A DNA stretch of 64,000 bases from Orenia metallireducens (GCF_003001995.1 NZ_PVNB01000018.1:1-64000); one strand, 5' to 3'; counted from the stretch's first letter, positions 1-8,485 are shown. Program-made: numbers and translations. Notes: generated by a model not told the origin, from the letters alone.

Positions 1-94
1 TGGAATGGAGCAACAATAAAGGAAAGCTGTATACGGGAAAACCGTACGTGCAGTTTGAAGAGAGGTCCCAGCTGTGAGGCTGGTCCTACTCTAT
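1..94 (+). mobile_element. Group II intron 3' end (domains V and VI)
   Basis: Positions 23-56 form a 34-nt hairpin typical of group II intron domain V: the arms AAAGCUG and CAGUUU pair, an AGC triad lies near the base, and the tip is a GAAA tetraloop closed by CGG/CCG. Positions 61-92 form a domain VI-like hairpin with CAGC (69-72) pairing GCUG (79-82) and AGAG pairing CUCU, followed by the terminal CUAU, so the intron should end near 94. The rest of the intron, including any reverse transcriptase gene, lies before the window. The 3' boundary is inferred from the structure. Confidence 0.82.
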
Positions 95-450
95 TATTGA
101 AATTATATTTTGAAAATCGTAGGTAGAGAGAAAAAATTAAACTGACATATTATATTAACCAGAAGAGTTTGCAGATGAAATAGTGTATTTATAAAGATGG
201 TATAACGAGAAGTTAAGAATGACTGCAACATAACTGTAATTTTTAATAAGATTTAATATCGCGAGGTTAGCTATATACTATTATAAGTTGCTAAGATTAA
301 AGATTTTTTTATTTTAGATTACATATATATTTAAGGGGTGAGGCTACTTTTACTCTATTTTTCAAATAAAGAAGGTAAACCTCTTTATTTTGTAGAATAT
401 GTTAAGATGTGGCAATTATCTGTGATATCTATTATCTGGAGGGATTTTAT
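95..450. other. Intergenic, no gene seen
   Basis: AT-rich sequence between the intron end and the esterase gene. It contains no open frame with a ribosome-binding site. A short imperfect inverted repeat (AATAAAGAAGG / CCTCTTTATT) at about 366-392 could be a terminator or leader hairpin. Confidence 0.5.
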
Positions 451-1182
451 ATGGGAGTCAATAAATTTACTAACCTTGAATATTGTAATGTTAATGGAAG
501 GTCTTTAGTGTTAGATATCTATGTACCTCAGTTAGCTGGTGAGAAGCCTCCTTTAGTAATTTATCTCCATGGAGGAGAGTGGGAAATAGGTAGCAATAAT
601 GGTTATGAAGAGGTTTATAGTGTGTCTAGACCACTGATTGAGAATGGATATGCTGTTGCAATAATAGACTATCGATTATATAATGAAGCAGAGTTCCCAG
701 CTCAGATTGAAGACTGTAAAGCTGCTGTTAGGTGGCTTAGGGCTAATGGAGACAATTATGGTTTTAATCCTGAGAAAATTGGAGTTTGGGGACGTTCAAT
801 TGGGGGGCATTTGGCATCTTTATTAGGCACAGCAGGGGATTTTAGAGGTTTTGATGTAGGTGAGTATCTAGAATATTCAAGCAAGGTACAGGCAGTCTGT
901 GATTTTTATGGAATGAGAGATTTATTAGAGATAACAGAGGCGAATCCAATTAATTATATAAGCCTAGAAGTACCTCCTTTTTTGATGGTTCATGGAGAGG
1001 CAGATATTGAGGTTCCTCTTTTGCAAAGTGAATTATTATATAATGCTTTAAAGAAATTTACTAATCAAGTGGAGCTATATATCTTAGAAGGAGAAGGTCA
1101 TGGCTTTGATATCATTAATCAAGAATTTCATCAGGATGTGTATAAACAGGTAATAGACTTTTTTAATAATTATTTAAGATGA
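451..1182 (+). CDS. Alpha/beta-hydrolase esterase/lipase
   Basis: A 243-residue single-domain alpha/beta hydrolase of the BD-FAE/acetyl-esterase type, probably a cytoplasmic carboxylesterase; no signal peptide is seen. The oxyanion-hole HGG is at residues 40-42, the nucleophile elbow GRSIGG at 114-119 (Ser116), the acid probably Asp185 in HGEADIEVP, and the catalytic His217 in GEGHGF. The frame is open from 409, but the ATG at 451 follows GGAGGG (438-443) at ideal spacing and gives a normal N-terminus, so it is preferred. A small membrane-protein gene follows 25 bp downstream. The substrate cannot be read from the sequence. Confidence 0.85.
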   Translation: MGVNKFTNLEYCNVNGRSLVLDIYVPQLAGEKPPLVIYLHGGEWEIGSNNGYEEVYSVSRPLIENGYAVAIIDYRLYNEAEFPAQIEDCKAAVRWLRANGDNYGFNPEKIGVWGRSIGGHLASLLGTAGDFRGFDVGEYLEYSSKVQAVCDFYGMRDLLEITEANPINYISLEVPPFLMVHGEADIEVPLLQSELLYNALKKFTNQVELYILEGEGHGFDIINQEFHQDVYKQVIDFFNNYLR

Positions 1183-1207
1183 TTTTTAAAGAGGAGTTTG
1201 ATATGTT

Positions 1208-1456
1208 ATGGAGGCTTTTGTACCGTTACTAGTTTTAATTCCTTTATTACCCTTTGTAGCTATAGCTGAATATATAAGATTAGAAGAGAAGGGGCAAAAT
1301 AAGAAGATTATAATCTTTAAAGTTCTATTGAATATTTTAGTGGTTGTCTTATCGGTGTTGTTACTTATTTATTTGCCAGCAGAGTATGATAAAATTTTAA
1401 ATATGTTAATTATAGTAGTTGTATTTTTAAAATATCGTGCTAAGGTTAAGAAATAG
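1208..1456 (+). CDS. Small two-helix membrane protein, unknown function
   Basis: An 82-residue hypothetical protein with two hydrophobic segments (about residues 4-20 and 33-57) separated by a charged stretch (EYIRLEEKGQNKK), and a basic C-terminus. A GAGGAG ribosome-binding site lies about 12 bases before the ATG. It sits between the esterase and a GIY-YIG gene with short spacing, so the three may be cotranscribed. I do not recognise the family. Confidence 0.6.
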   Translation: MEAFVPLLVLIPLLPFVAIAEYIRLEEKGQNKKIIIFKVLLNILVVVLSVLLLIYLPAEYDKILNMLIIVVVFLKYRAKVKK

Positions 1457-1483
1457 ATTATATATTATAAGGAGAGGAAGATA

Positions 1484-1966
1484 ATGTCATGGCGCAAGAT
1501 TAAGCGGACAATCACAGCAGAGCCTGGAACATATATCTTGATTCTAGAAGCTAAAGAGGTTCAAAAGGTTAAAGTTGGTAAATTAGGTTACTTTGATATT
1601 GAAAAAGGCTACTATGTTTATGTAGGGAGTGCTTTTGGGTCAGGCGGGGTACATTCAAGGGTTAGAAGGCATAATAAAAAGTATAAGAAGCTCTATTGGC
1701 ATATCGATTATTTAAGAAAGGAGACAGAGCTTATTGAAATTTGGTATGCTTATGGTAGAGAAAGGTATGAACATAAGTGGGCACAACTACTAGAAAGTTT
1801 AGAGAGTAGCTCTATCCCTTTTTCAGGCTTTGGGTCAAGTGATTGTGACTGCCCAGCACATTTATTTTATTTTGAAAATATACTAGGCTTTAATGATTTT
1901 TATAAAAAATTAAAGGAAAATTTAGCAAATCAAAAAGTAATAGAGCTGTCTAAGTTAGAACTATAA
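1484..1966 (+). CDS. DUF123 / GIY-YIG domain protein
   Basis: A 160-residue protein matching the DUF123 branch of the GIY-YIG nuclease superfamily. The signature appears as GTYILIL near residue 15 and GYYVYVGSAFGSGG near residue 42, followed by the conserved basic RVRRHNKK and WHIDYL block. A Cys-rich SSDCDCPAHLF motif lies in the C-terminal third. In other genomes DUF123 occurs alone or fused to endonuclease III, and nuclease activity is not established for the stand-alone form. The start follows AAGGAGAGG. Confidence 0.85.
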   Translation: MSWRKIKRTITAEPGTYILILEAKEVQKVKVGKLGYFDIEKGYYVYVGSAFGSGGVHSRVRRHNKKYKKLYWHIDYLRKETELIEIWYAYGRERYEHKWAQLLESLESSSIPFSGFGSSDCDCPAHLFYFENILGFNDFYKKLKENLANQKVIELSKLEL

Positions 1967-2083
1967 TCTATTTAAGAAGCTGCTCTATTAAATTTTTTAT
2001 GGATTTTCTTGATTTTTATGTTAATTTGGTTATAATTATATAGACTATTATATATAATATTGGATCTAATTTAAAGGAGGGAG

Positions 2084-2689
2084 ATTGGAATCGATAGTAA
2101 AGAGAAGATAATTAATACAGCTTTCAAACTATTTATTCGAAAGGGATATCAGGGGACTTCCCTAAATTCTATTGCTAAAGAATCGGGGTTGACCAAAGGT
2201 GGCATCTATCATTATTTTGATAGTAAAGAGGACTTATACTATCAGGTTTTAGAAGATTATTTCACTCCAAATGGAATACCTGAATGGCTACAAAATATAG
2301 AGTTAGATATAAAAGCTCTGATTTGGAGAGGTTTTGAATCTCTTAAAGAGAAGAAAAAGTACATTCAAGACTTGGTAGGTTCTGATAATGATGATGCGAT
2401 TTTACATTACTATAACTTTTTATATGAAGCTACTCGGAAGTATCCAGAGTTTCAAAGGGCAATAGATGAATCTGATAAGCTAAAGATTGGTATTTTGACT
2501 GCTGCTTTTAAAAAGGCACAAGAAAGAGGAGAGATTCGCCAAGATTTAGATCCAGAGATCTTATCCTTCGAGTTAGATGCGTTATTGCAGCAACTATCAT
2601 ATTTAAACTTTGTCAATCCAGGTATTAAAAAAGATCAGAATATGTTCAAGAGATTATTTGATAATTATTGGATAAGGTTGAAAGTGTAA
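2084..2689 (+). CDS. TetR/AcrR-family repressor, non-canonical or disrupted start
   Basis: The C-terminal 166 residues read from an ATG at 2189, but that would remove most of the DNA-binding domain. In the same frame, upstream codons encode a textbook TetR N-terminus (EKIINTAFKLFIRKGYQG, then IAKESGLTKGGIYHYF). An in-frame stop lies at 2072-2074 and no ATG, GTG or TTG exists between it and the helix-turn-helix. The only candidates behind AAAGGAGGG (2073-2081) are ATT at 2084 and ATC at 2090; a TTG at 2085 is out of frame and stops after eight codons. Either a rare AUU/AUC start is used or one base is wrong or mutated. It probably represses the MATE gene that follows. Confidence 0.75.
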   Translation: MGIDSKEKIINTAFKLFIRKGYQGTSLNSIAKESGLTKGGIYHYFDSKEDLYYQVLEDYFTPNGIPEWLQNIELDIKALIWRGFESLKEKKKYIQDLVGSDNDDAILHYYNFLYEATRKYPEFQRAIDESDKLKIGILTAAFKKAQERGEIRQDLDPEILSFELDALLQQLSYLNFVNPGIKKDQNMFKRLFDNYWIRLKV

Positions 2690-2706
2690 TTTTTTTATCT
2701 TAAAAA

Positions 2707-2726
2707 CATACCGACTGGTAGGTATG
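2707..2726. promoter_or_regulatory. Probable TetR-family operator
   Basis: An inverted repeat CATACC-N8-GGTATG lies between the tetR stop and the MATE start. The inner bases add a second TACC/GGTA pairing, a pattern often seen in TetR/QacR-type operators. Its position just before the MATE ribosome-binding site suggests that the adjacent repressor controls the efflux pump. Confidence 0.6.
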
Positions 2727-2740
2727 AACGGAGGGTTATG

Positions 2741-4117
2741 ATGAAAGAGAATAAGAATATAAGTAGATTAAAGGTGATTTTAGCTATAGCTTTACCGATT
2801 ATAATTCAGAATATAGTAATGCATTTTCAGATTATGATCGATAGAGCCTTTTTAGGAAATCTTGAGTCACGGTATCTAGCTGCAATTGGGAATGTCTTGA
2901 TTCCTTACAGTGCTCTAAACTTCTTCTTCTTTTCTGCAGCAACAGGATTGACAGTTTTGGTGGCTCAGAATTATGGGAGAAAGGATTATAGTAAGGTTCA
3001 GCGTTTAGGGGAATCGTCGTTCTTCTTTTCTACATTATTTTCAATAGGACTCTTCTTAATATGGGCTTTAGGTGGGAGATGGATATTCTCACTTTTTGGA
3101 GCAGAAGGGCAGATACTTCAGGATTCAGTTACTTATGTAAGAATTTTAGCAGTCTCATTAGTCTTTTTAGGAATTGAGGTTTCAGCAGCATCTATCTTCC
3201 AAGGTGTAGGCATTACCCGACCTATTATGGTCTTTGGAGTTGTCAAGAGTTTAAGTAATCTCTTTTTAGATTGGGTGATGATTTATGGTAAGTTTGGTTT
3301 ACCAGCTTTGGGTTTAGAAGGGGCAGCTTTAGCTACTATGATATCTAATATTATAGCAGCTGTGGGAATCTTTATAGCTGTTATAGTGTATAGTGATCTA
3401 CCTTTTAAGTTCTCTAAAAGGGCTTTGTTAAAACCAAACTGGAATTTATATAAAGAGACCTTAAATATAGGGATTCCTAGTGGACTTGAATCTCTTTTAT
3501 GGAATGTAGGGCAGTTGGTAATAGTACGCTTATTAAATCAGATTGATGGGATGACTATAGGGATTTATTCACTGGTAGCGGGGATTCAATCTCTGGCATT
3601 ATTTATTTATCTTGGTTTTGCTAAGGCCGCAATGACCAAGGTCGGTCAGTATTGGGGTAACGAAGATTTTGAGCAAGCAAGGGATATAGGTTTTTATTGT
3701 CAGAGGTTATCTGTAGTAGTTACTTTGGTTTTTGGGTTAATCTTCTTGATATTTCCCGAGTTTCTTGCAGGTGTCTTTACTTCAGATCCTAGTGTAATTG
3801 CTAGAGCAGTACCATTACTCCGCTTATCAGGACTACATATCAATTTACAGGTATTTAATGTAGTGATGGGTCATGCCATTAGAGGTACTGGTGATACCAA
3901 GTGGATGCTATATTCACAGATATTTGGGACTATCTTTGTAGTCTCTTTATCGCCGTTGATGATTTTTGGTCTCTCCTTAGGGCTAATGGGAATGTATCTT
4001 ACTCTAATCTTAGATGAAGGAATTAGAGGTGGAATCAATCTGATGAGATTTTATTATGAAGAAAATCCCTTTAAAGTATGGCTAGCATTAGTTAAGGATA
4101 ATAAAGAAGTAGCATAA
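2741..4117 (+). CDS. MATE-family multidrug efflux transporter
   Basis: About 458 residues with roughly 12 membrane helices, of the NorM/DinF-like MATE family that exports drugs or metabolites using Na+ or H+ gradients. The first helix carries IALPIIIQNIVMHFQIMIDRAF, matching the family's helix 1, and the C-terminal half begins near NIGIPSGLESLLWNVGQ, showing the internal duplication. Two ATG codons (2738, 2741) follow GGAGGG at 2730-2735; the second has the better spacing. A TetR-type repressor and its operator lie directly upstream. The substrate is unknown. Confidence 0.9.
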   Translation: MKENKNISRLKVILAIALPIIIQNIVMHFQIMIDRAFLGNLESRYLAAIGNVLIPYSALNFFFFSAATGLTVLVAQNYGRKDYSKVQRLGESSFFFSTLFSIGLFLIWALGGRWIFSLFGAEGQILQDSVTYVRILAVSLVFLGIEVSAASIFQGVGITRPIMVFGVVKSLSNLFLDWVMIYGKFGLPALGLEGAALATMISNIIAAVGIFIAVIVYSDLPFKFSKRALLKPNWNLYKETLNIGIPSGLESLLWNVGQLVIVRLLNQIDGMTIGIYSLVAGIQSLALFIYLGFAKAAMTKVGQYWGNEDFEQARDIGFYCQRLSVVVTLVFGLIFLIFPEFLAGVFTSDPSVIARAVPLLRLSGLHINLQVFNVVMGHAIRGTGDTKWMLYSQIFGTIFVVSLSPLMIFGLSLGLMGMYLTLILDEGIRGGINLMRFYYEENPFKVWLALVKDNKEVA

Positions 4118-4135
4118 GAAAAGCAGTTGATAATG

Positions 4136-4198
4136 TTAGTTGCTTAGGTCCAACATAACTGTACACTGTCAATAGTCAACTGTTCACTATCAATTCAA
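4136..4198. repeat. Intergenic AACTGT-word tract
   Basis: Short degenerate copies of AACTGT, TCAACTGT and ACTGTACAC words fill the gap between the MATE and glucosidase genes. Related words recur at 49133-49283 and 57871-57906. Confidence 0.5.
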
Positions 4199-4212
4199 TT
4201 GGAGGTAGAAAT

Positions 4213-5838
4213 ATGACAAAATCAGATTGGTTTAAGGATGTAGTTGTTTATCAGATATATACTAGAAGTTTTTTTGATTCTAATGGCGATGGAGTGGGAG
4301 ATATAGCAGGGGTAACTGCTAAGCTGGATTATATAGAAAAGCTGGGTGTAGATGTTATCTGGATAAGTCCTTTCTGTTCCTCTCCAAATTATGATAATGG
4401 TTATGATGTATCTGATTATAGAGATGTTATGAAGGAATTTGGGTTTATGGATGATATTGAACTTTTGATTGAGGAGTGCCACAAACGTAATATTAAAGTC
4501 ATGATGGATTTGGTTTTAAACCATAGCTCCGATGAGCACCCATGGTTTATTGAGGCTCGTTCTTCTAAGGATAGTCCTAAGAGGGATTATTACATCTGGT
4601 CTAAGGAGCCTAATAATTGGGAATCTTATTTTGAGGATTCAGCTTGGACTTTTGATGAAAGTAGTGAAGAATATTATTTACATCACTTCTATTATAAGCA
4701 ACCTGATTTGAACTGGAGTAATCCTAAGCTTAGAGAAGAGATGTATGAGATTGTTCAGTGGTGGATAGATAAGGGAATAGATGCTTTTCGTCTAGATGCA
4801 ATTCACCATATCGGAAAGCCAGAGGGGCTACCAGATGCTCTTGAACCTGAAAAAAGATGGAGTAAGAGAAACTATCGTAATACTGAAGAGACTCATCAGT
4901 ATTTACAAGAGCTTTACGAGAAGGTATTAATTAATCATGATGTAATGACCGTTGGTGAGACTGGTGGTACTACTCCAGAATCTTCAAGGCTTTATGTAGA
5001 TCAGGATAGGAATGAGCTTGATATGGTATTCCACTTTGGTCATGTACTTACGAAGAAGCTTGATGCACCAATCTTAAGGGATTATTTTAAGAAGTGGTAT
5101 GATTCTTTAAGCCCTAAAGGATGGGATACAGTCTTCTTTAGTAACCATGATCTGCCTCGCCATGTATCAGTCTTTGGTGATGATCAAGATTATCGAAAAG
5201 AGTCAGCTAAGTTATTTGCTACATTAGAATTGACTATGTGGGGAACACCATATCTCTATCAAGGTGAAGAGATAGGGATGACTAACGTTAGATTTGATGA
5301 TATCGATGACTATCAAGACCAAGCAAGTAAGAAGAGGTATGAGTGGGCACTTAAATCTGGTAAGAGTGAAGAGAAAGCTTTAGAATATTTTCTTCAACGT
5401 AATAGAGATAATGCAAGGACTCCAATGCAATGGAACAGCCAAGAGCATGGAGGATTTACTACTGGAGAGCCTTGGATTAAGGTAAATCCTAATTATAAGA
5501 GTATTAATGTAGAAGAAGAGAATCAAGAAGCTGATTCTATCTTAAATTATTATAAAGAGCTGATAGCCTTACACAAAGATAATAATGCCTTAAAGCGTGG
5601 AGACTTTAAGCTTTATGGAGAAGAAGATTCTCATATATTGGCTTATACTAGAACAGATGAAGAAAGAGAATTTCTAATCTTATTAAATATTTCAGGTGAT
5701 AGTGTGGAGTATAGAATAGATGAGATTAATCAAGATTGGAATCTGGTTATAGGTAATTATGTTAAGCAACCAGAATCATTATCGCAAAATAATCTATTTA
5801 AGCCTTGGGAAGCAAGAGTATATATGATTAATAAATAG
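4213..5838 (+). CDS. GH13 alpha-glucosidase (oligo-1,6-glucosidase-like)
   Basis: A 541-residue cytoplasmic GH13 enzyme of subfamily-31 type. It carries the QPDLN motif (residues 163-167), nucleophile Asp195 in FRLDAIHH, acid/base Glu249 in VGETGG and Asp313 in SNHDLPR, with DLVLNHSSDEHPWF upstream. It should release glucose from short malto- or isomalto-oligosaccharides. The residue after the nucleophile is Ala196. In this subfamily Val there goes with alpha-1,6 preference and Ala with alpha-1,4 preference, so alpha-1,4 activity is inferred. Ribosome-binding site GGAGG; a strong terminator follows, so it is probably monocistronic. Confidence 0.9.
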   Translation: MTKSDWFKDVVVYQIYTRSFFDSNGDGVGDIAGVTAKLDYIEKLGVDVIWISPFCSSPNYDNGYDVSDYRDVMKEFGFMDDIELLIEECHKRNIKVMMDLVLNHSSDEHPWFIEARSSKDSPKRDYYIWSKEPNNWESYFEDSAWTFDESSEEYYLHHFYYKQPDLNWSNPKLREEMYEIVQWWIDKGIDAFRLDAIHHIGKPEGLPDALEPEKRWSKRNYRNTEETHQYLQELYEKVLINHDVMTVGETGGTTPESSRLYVDQDRNELDMVFHFGHVLTKKLDAPILRDYFKKWYDSLSPKGWDTVFFSNHDLPRHVSVFGDDQDYRKESAKLFATLELTMWGTPYLYQGEEIGMTNVRFDDIDDYQDQASKKRYEWALKSGKSEEKALEYFLQRNRDNARTPMQWNSQEHGGFTTGEPWIKVNPNYKSINVEEENQEADSILNYYKELIALHKDNNALKRGDFKLYGEEDSHILAYTRTDEEREFLILLNISGDSVEYRIDEINQDWNLVIGNYVKQPESLSQNNLFKPWEARVYMINK

Positions 5839-5850
5839 AAGTATTAAGTT

Positions 5851-5880
5851 AAAATAGCTCCTAATTAGGAGCTATTTTAT
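5851..5880 (+). terminator. Intrinsic terminator after GH13 gene
   Basis: A perfect inverted repeat (AATAGCTCCTAATTAGGAGC and on to TATTTT) spans 5851-5878 and ends in a short T run. Confidence 0.85.
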
Positions 5881-5903
5881 TAGTTTATAGCAAAATAATA
5901 TTA

Positions 5904-6217
5904 TTTATAGATATTACTACACTTTCGCGTCTTAGTTGACAGTTAAGTTCTTTAAAGGCGAAAAGAATTATTGTTTGAACATAGCAAAAATTGAGATGAA
6001 CTTTAGAGTACAATGAATTTTTAATTAGAGAGTATAATAATTACTAATTCATATTATTTGGATTGCGTAGTGAGTTATAATTCTTTTCTAGACCTTTTGG
6101 TTACTTTTAGGGCAATGCTAAGATTAACTCGGGAAAAAAGCTGGTAAGCTTTCCCAAAAGAGATTTTTATAGTTTGAATTACTTTTCAAAGTATAACTGT
6201 TGCAACATCCTCACTAA
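5904..6217. repeat. Long TIR element, copy A
   Basis: About 310 bp of non-coding DNA beginning with AGATATTACTACACTTT and ending with a degenerate inverted version (ACTGTTGCAACATCC). The interior shares order and wording with 20677-20950 and 31678-32009: GTTTGAAC, TAGACCTTTTGGTTAC, a GGCAATG block, and GGGAAAAAAGCTG with its complement CTTTCCC. No coding frame is present. It fills most of the 510-bp gap before nudC; the rest of the gap (6218-6349) shows only AT-rich leader sequence. Confidence 0.65.
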
Positions 6218-6349
6218 CTCTTAATACATTAAAGTTTAATCAGCTACTTCATTTTAATTAAAGAGGTAGCAAGGTGATTATCAAGGAGTGGAGAAGTTAT
6301 TAAGATAGCTTAATAATTATAATTGTAATTAAAGGAAGGAAGATATTAT

Positions 6350-7165
6350 ATGGAATTCAAATCGTCAACAACACCCATATCTAATAAATCAGACTCAGCT
6401 TATTGGCTCTTATTTAGTGAGAATCAAATTTTACTTAAATTTAATAATGATATCCCTGCTGTCCCACTTATCAATAATAGATTTGTAGATAATTTAAATC
6501 CTATTGTCACAGAGTTTCTTGGCACTTTAGATGGAGTATCCTGTTATGTAGGATTGCTTGAATCCCCGAATAAATTACTTAACTGTTTATCTTTTTATGG
6601 AATTAGGGAACTCTATGGAGTAATAGGTGAAGATTCATTCAAATTAATCGGCTATGCACATCAATTTATCAATTGGTCTTATGATAGCCAATATTGTGGT
6701 AGGTGTGGGGGCCCTACAGAGAATTTAAAGAGGGAGAAGGCTAAAATTTGTAGTGAATGTAATCAGATAATCTTTCCTCGGATATCACCAGCTATCATAG
6801 TAGCTATTACTAAAGATAATGAGATTTTATTAGCTAACTCATATAGATTTTCCAATAAATTATATAGTGTGATTGCTGGTTTTGTAGAGCCAGGTGAGAC
6901 TCTAGAGGAGTGTGTTAGAAGAGAGGTTAAAGAAGAGGTAGGAATAGAGGTTAAAAATATTGAATATTTTGGTAGTCAACCTTGGCCTTTTCCAGATTCT
7001 TTGATGGTAGCCTATACTGCCGAGTATGCTAGTGGGGAGATAGTGATTGATGATGAAGAGATTGCAGATGCAAGGTGGTTTGATGTTAACAGCCTTCCTC
7101 AAATTCCAGAGAGGGTCAGTATTGCAAGAAGACTGATTGACTGCTTTATAGAGAATAATAGTTAA
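6350..7165 (+). CDS. nudC: NAD+ diphosphatase (NADH pyrophosphatase / NAD-cap hydrolase)
   Basis: A 271-residue NudC-family Nudix hydrolase. The zinc ribbon ligands are Cys116, Cys119, Cys134 and Cys137, the Nudix box GFVEPGETLEECVRREVKEE starts at residue 177, and the diagnostic SQPWPFPDS is at 209-217. The last motif separates NADH pyrophosphatases from other Nudix proteins. It converts NAD(H) to NMN(H) and AMP, and in other bacteria also removes NAD caps from RNA. The start follows AAGGAAGGAAG. An SDR gene follows after 12 bp and is probably cotranscribed. Confidence 0.93.
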   Translation: MEFKSSTTPISNKSDSAYWLLFSENQILLKFNNDIPAVPLINNRFVDNLNPIVTEFLGTLDGVSCYVGLLESPNKLLNCLSFYGIRELYGVIGEDSFKLIGYAHQFINWSYDSQYCGRCGGPTENLKREKAKICSECNQIIFPRISPAIIVAITKDNEILLANSYRFSNKLYSVIAGFVEPGETLEECVRREVKEEVGIEVKNIEYFGSQPWPFPDSLMVAYTAEYASGEIVIDDEEIADARWFDVNSLPQIPERVSIARRLIDCFIENNS

Positions 7166-7177
7166 TAGGGGGCTAAG

Positions 7178-7933
7178 ATGAAGGGTAAAACTGCGATTAT
7201 AACAGGTGGAGCACAGGGGATTGGTTCTGTGATAGCTCTTCACTTATTAAAAAAAGGGTGTAGTGTTGTAGTTTTAGATAATGATGCAGAAGCGATTGCT
7301 GATTTTATTGAAGATAATCAAGAGTTTAAAGAGAATATTCTAGCTATTAACTGTGATGTGGCTAAAGAAGATAAAGTAATTGATGCAGCAAGGAAAGTAG
7401 TAGAAAGGTTTAAGAAGATAGATTATATTATTAATAATGCTGCTATTGCTATCAATAAGGCTATTATGGAACTAAGCTTTGAGGAGTGGAATCGAGTAGT
7501 TGGAGTTAACTTGAGTAGTATCTTCTTGATTACTAAATACTTTAGACCATATTTTCGTAATAATCAGGGCGTTATTATCAACATGGCTTCTACAAGAGCC
7601 TTTATGTCTGAGTCAAATACAGAAGCCTATAGTGCTAGTAAAGGTGGTATCTATGCTCTGACCCATTCTCTAGCAATGAGCTTGGGACCTGTTATTAGGG
7701 TAAACTGTATCAGTCCAGGTTGGATAGATGTCTCTAATTATCAAAAGAAGAGTGAAAGAAAGCAGGAGAAGCTATCAAAAGAAGACCATCTACAGCATCC
7801 AGCTGGAAGAGTAGGTACTCCCCAAGATATTGCCTCAATGGTGGAATATCTATTATCAGATAAGGCAGAGTTTATTACAGGACAAAACTTTGTGATTGAT
7901 GGTGGAATAACTAAAAAGATGATATATTTTTAA
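7178..7933 (+). CDS. Short-chain dehydrogenase/reductase
   Basis: A 251-residue classical SDR. The cofactor motif TGGAQGIG is at residues 9-16, NNAA about 25 residues after the acidic Asp that follows strand 2 (VVVLDND, which suggests NAD(H)), and the catalytic YSASK follows INMAST. The C-terminal GQNFVIDGG is typical of the family. Substrate unknown. It lies 12 bp after nudC and is followed by a terminator. Confidence 0.88.
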   Translation: MKGKTAIITGGAQGIGSVIALHLLKKGCSVVVLDNDAEAIADFIEDNQEFKENILAINCDVAKEDKVIDAARKVVERFKKIDYIINNAAIAINKAIMELSFEEWNRVVGVNLSSIFLITKYFRPYFRNNQGVIINMASTRAFMSESNTEAYSASKGGIYALTHSLAMSLGPVIRVNCISPGWIDVSNYQKKSERKQEKLSKEDHLQHPAGRVGTPQDIASMVEYLLSDKAEFITGQNFVIDGGITKKMIYF

Positions 7934-7944
7934 TAAAATTGAGT

Positions 7945-7973
7945 AAGGGTACGAGAAATCGTGTCCTTTTTTC
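7945..7973 (+). terminator. Intrinsic terminator after SDR gene
   Basis: AAGGGTACGA, loop GAAA, TCGTGTCCTT, then six T residues. Confidence 0.8.
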
Positions 7974-8013
7974 TTTATATTATTTTGTACTCAACTAAGG
8001 GTTATTATAGTAA

Positions 8014-8105
8014 GAGGACGGTAACAAGTGATGATTAACTAGCAAGGAGAGAGAAATTTTACTGGTTACTGGTCACTTGTCACTGACTGCTTATCACTCA
8101 TCACA
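8014..8105. repeat. GTGATGAGTGA-word hairpin tract
   Basis: The left arm contains GTAACAAGTGATGATTAAC. The right arm contains GGTTACTGGTCACTTGTCAC and TTATCACTCATCAC, complementary to it. The tract sits directly before the ribosome-binding site of the next small gene. The same wording recurs at 42140-42213 and 45713-45786. Confidence 0.6.
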
Positions 8106-8123
8106 GAATAGGAGAAGGTAAAG

Positions 8124-8351
8124 ATGTCATTATTACCTAGGATTATTTTATGTCTTTTGCTGATAATTGCGGGGATTAAGCTCTTTCAATGGAGTTTTCA
8201 AGATTATAAGGAAGAAAGTTTTTCTAAAAATCTCTTAATAGCAATCCTAGATTTGTTTATGGGCTCTTTTGAAGATTCAGCCATAGGTGGTTTATTGATT
8301 GCTCTATTATTAATAGTAGGAGCTATACTCTTATTTATATATGGTGGATAA
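8124..8351 (+). CDS. Small two-helix membrane protein, unknown function
   Basis: A 75-residue hypothetical protein with an N-terminal hydrophobic helix (about residues 5-20) and a second at about 55-73, joined by a polar stretch containing QDYKEESFSK. It has a good ribosome-binding site (AGGAGAAGG) and is bounded downstream by a terminator, so it is a single-gene unit. I do not recognise the family. Confidence 0.6.
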   Translation: MSLLPRIILCLLLIIAGIKLFQWSFQDYKEESFSKNLLIAILDLFMGSFEDSAIGGLLIALLLIVGAILLFIYGG

Positions 8352-8398
8352 TCTATCTTTGATTTAATAAATATCATTATAATATAGATTATTTTTTC

Positions 8399-8429
8399 AA
8401 GTCGAGCAGATTTTCTGTTTGGCTTTTTT
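8399..8429 (+). terminator. Intrinsic terminator before spoIIIAA
   Basis: AAGTCGAGCAG (8399-8409) pairs with CTGTTTGGCTT (8415-8425), including G-U pairs, followed by a T run. It separates the small membrane gene from the sporulation operon. Confidence 0.75.
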
Positions 8430-8485
8430 CTTTTTATTGCATATTTTTACCATGGTATTAATATAGTTAGGTAGAGGTGGTATCT

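Noticed and set aside
2189-2689. TetR start at ATG 2189
   Set aside because: It would delete most of the helix-turn-helix, which is encoded in frame just upstream.
4222-4482. 86-codon minus-strand frame within the GH13 gene
   Set aside because: A shadow of the plus-strand gene; isoleucine-rich, no start signal, no family resemblance.
8439-8467. Possible SigE promoter (GCATATT ... AATATAGT) before spoIIIAA
   Set aside because: The -35 fits, but the -10 matches only about five of eight positions and the start of transcription would fall inside the ribosome-binding site.
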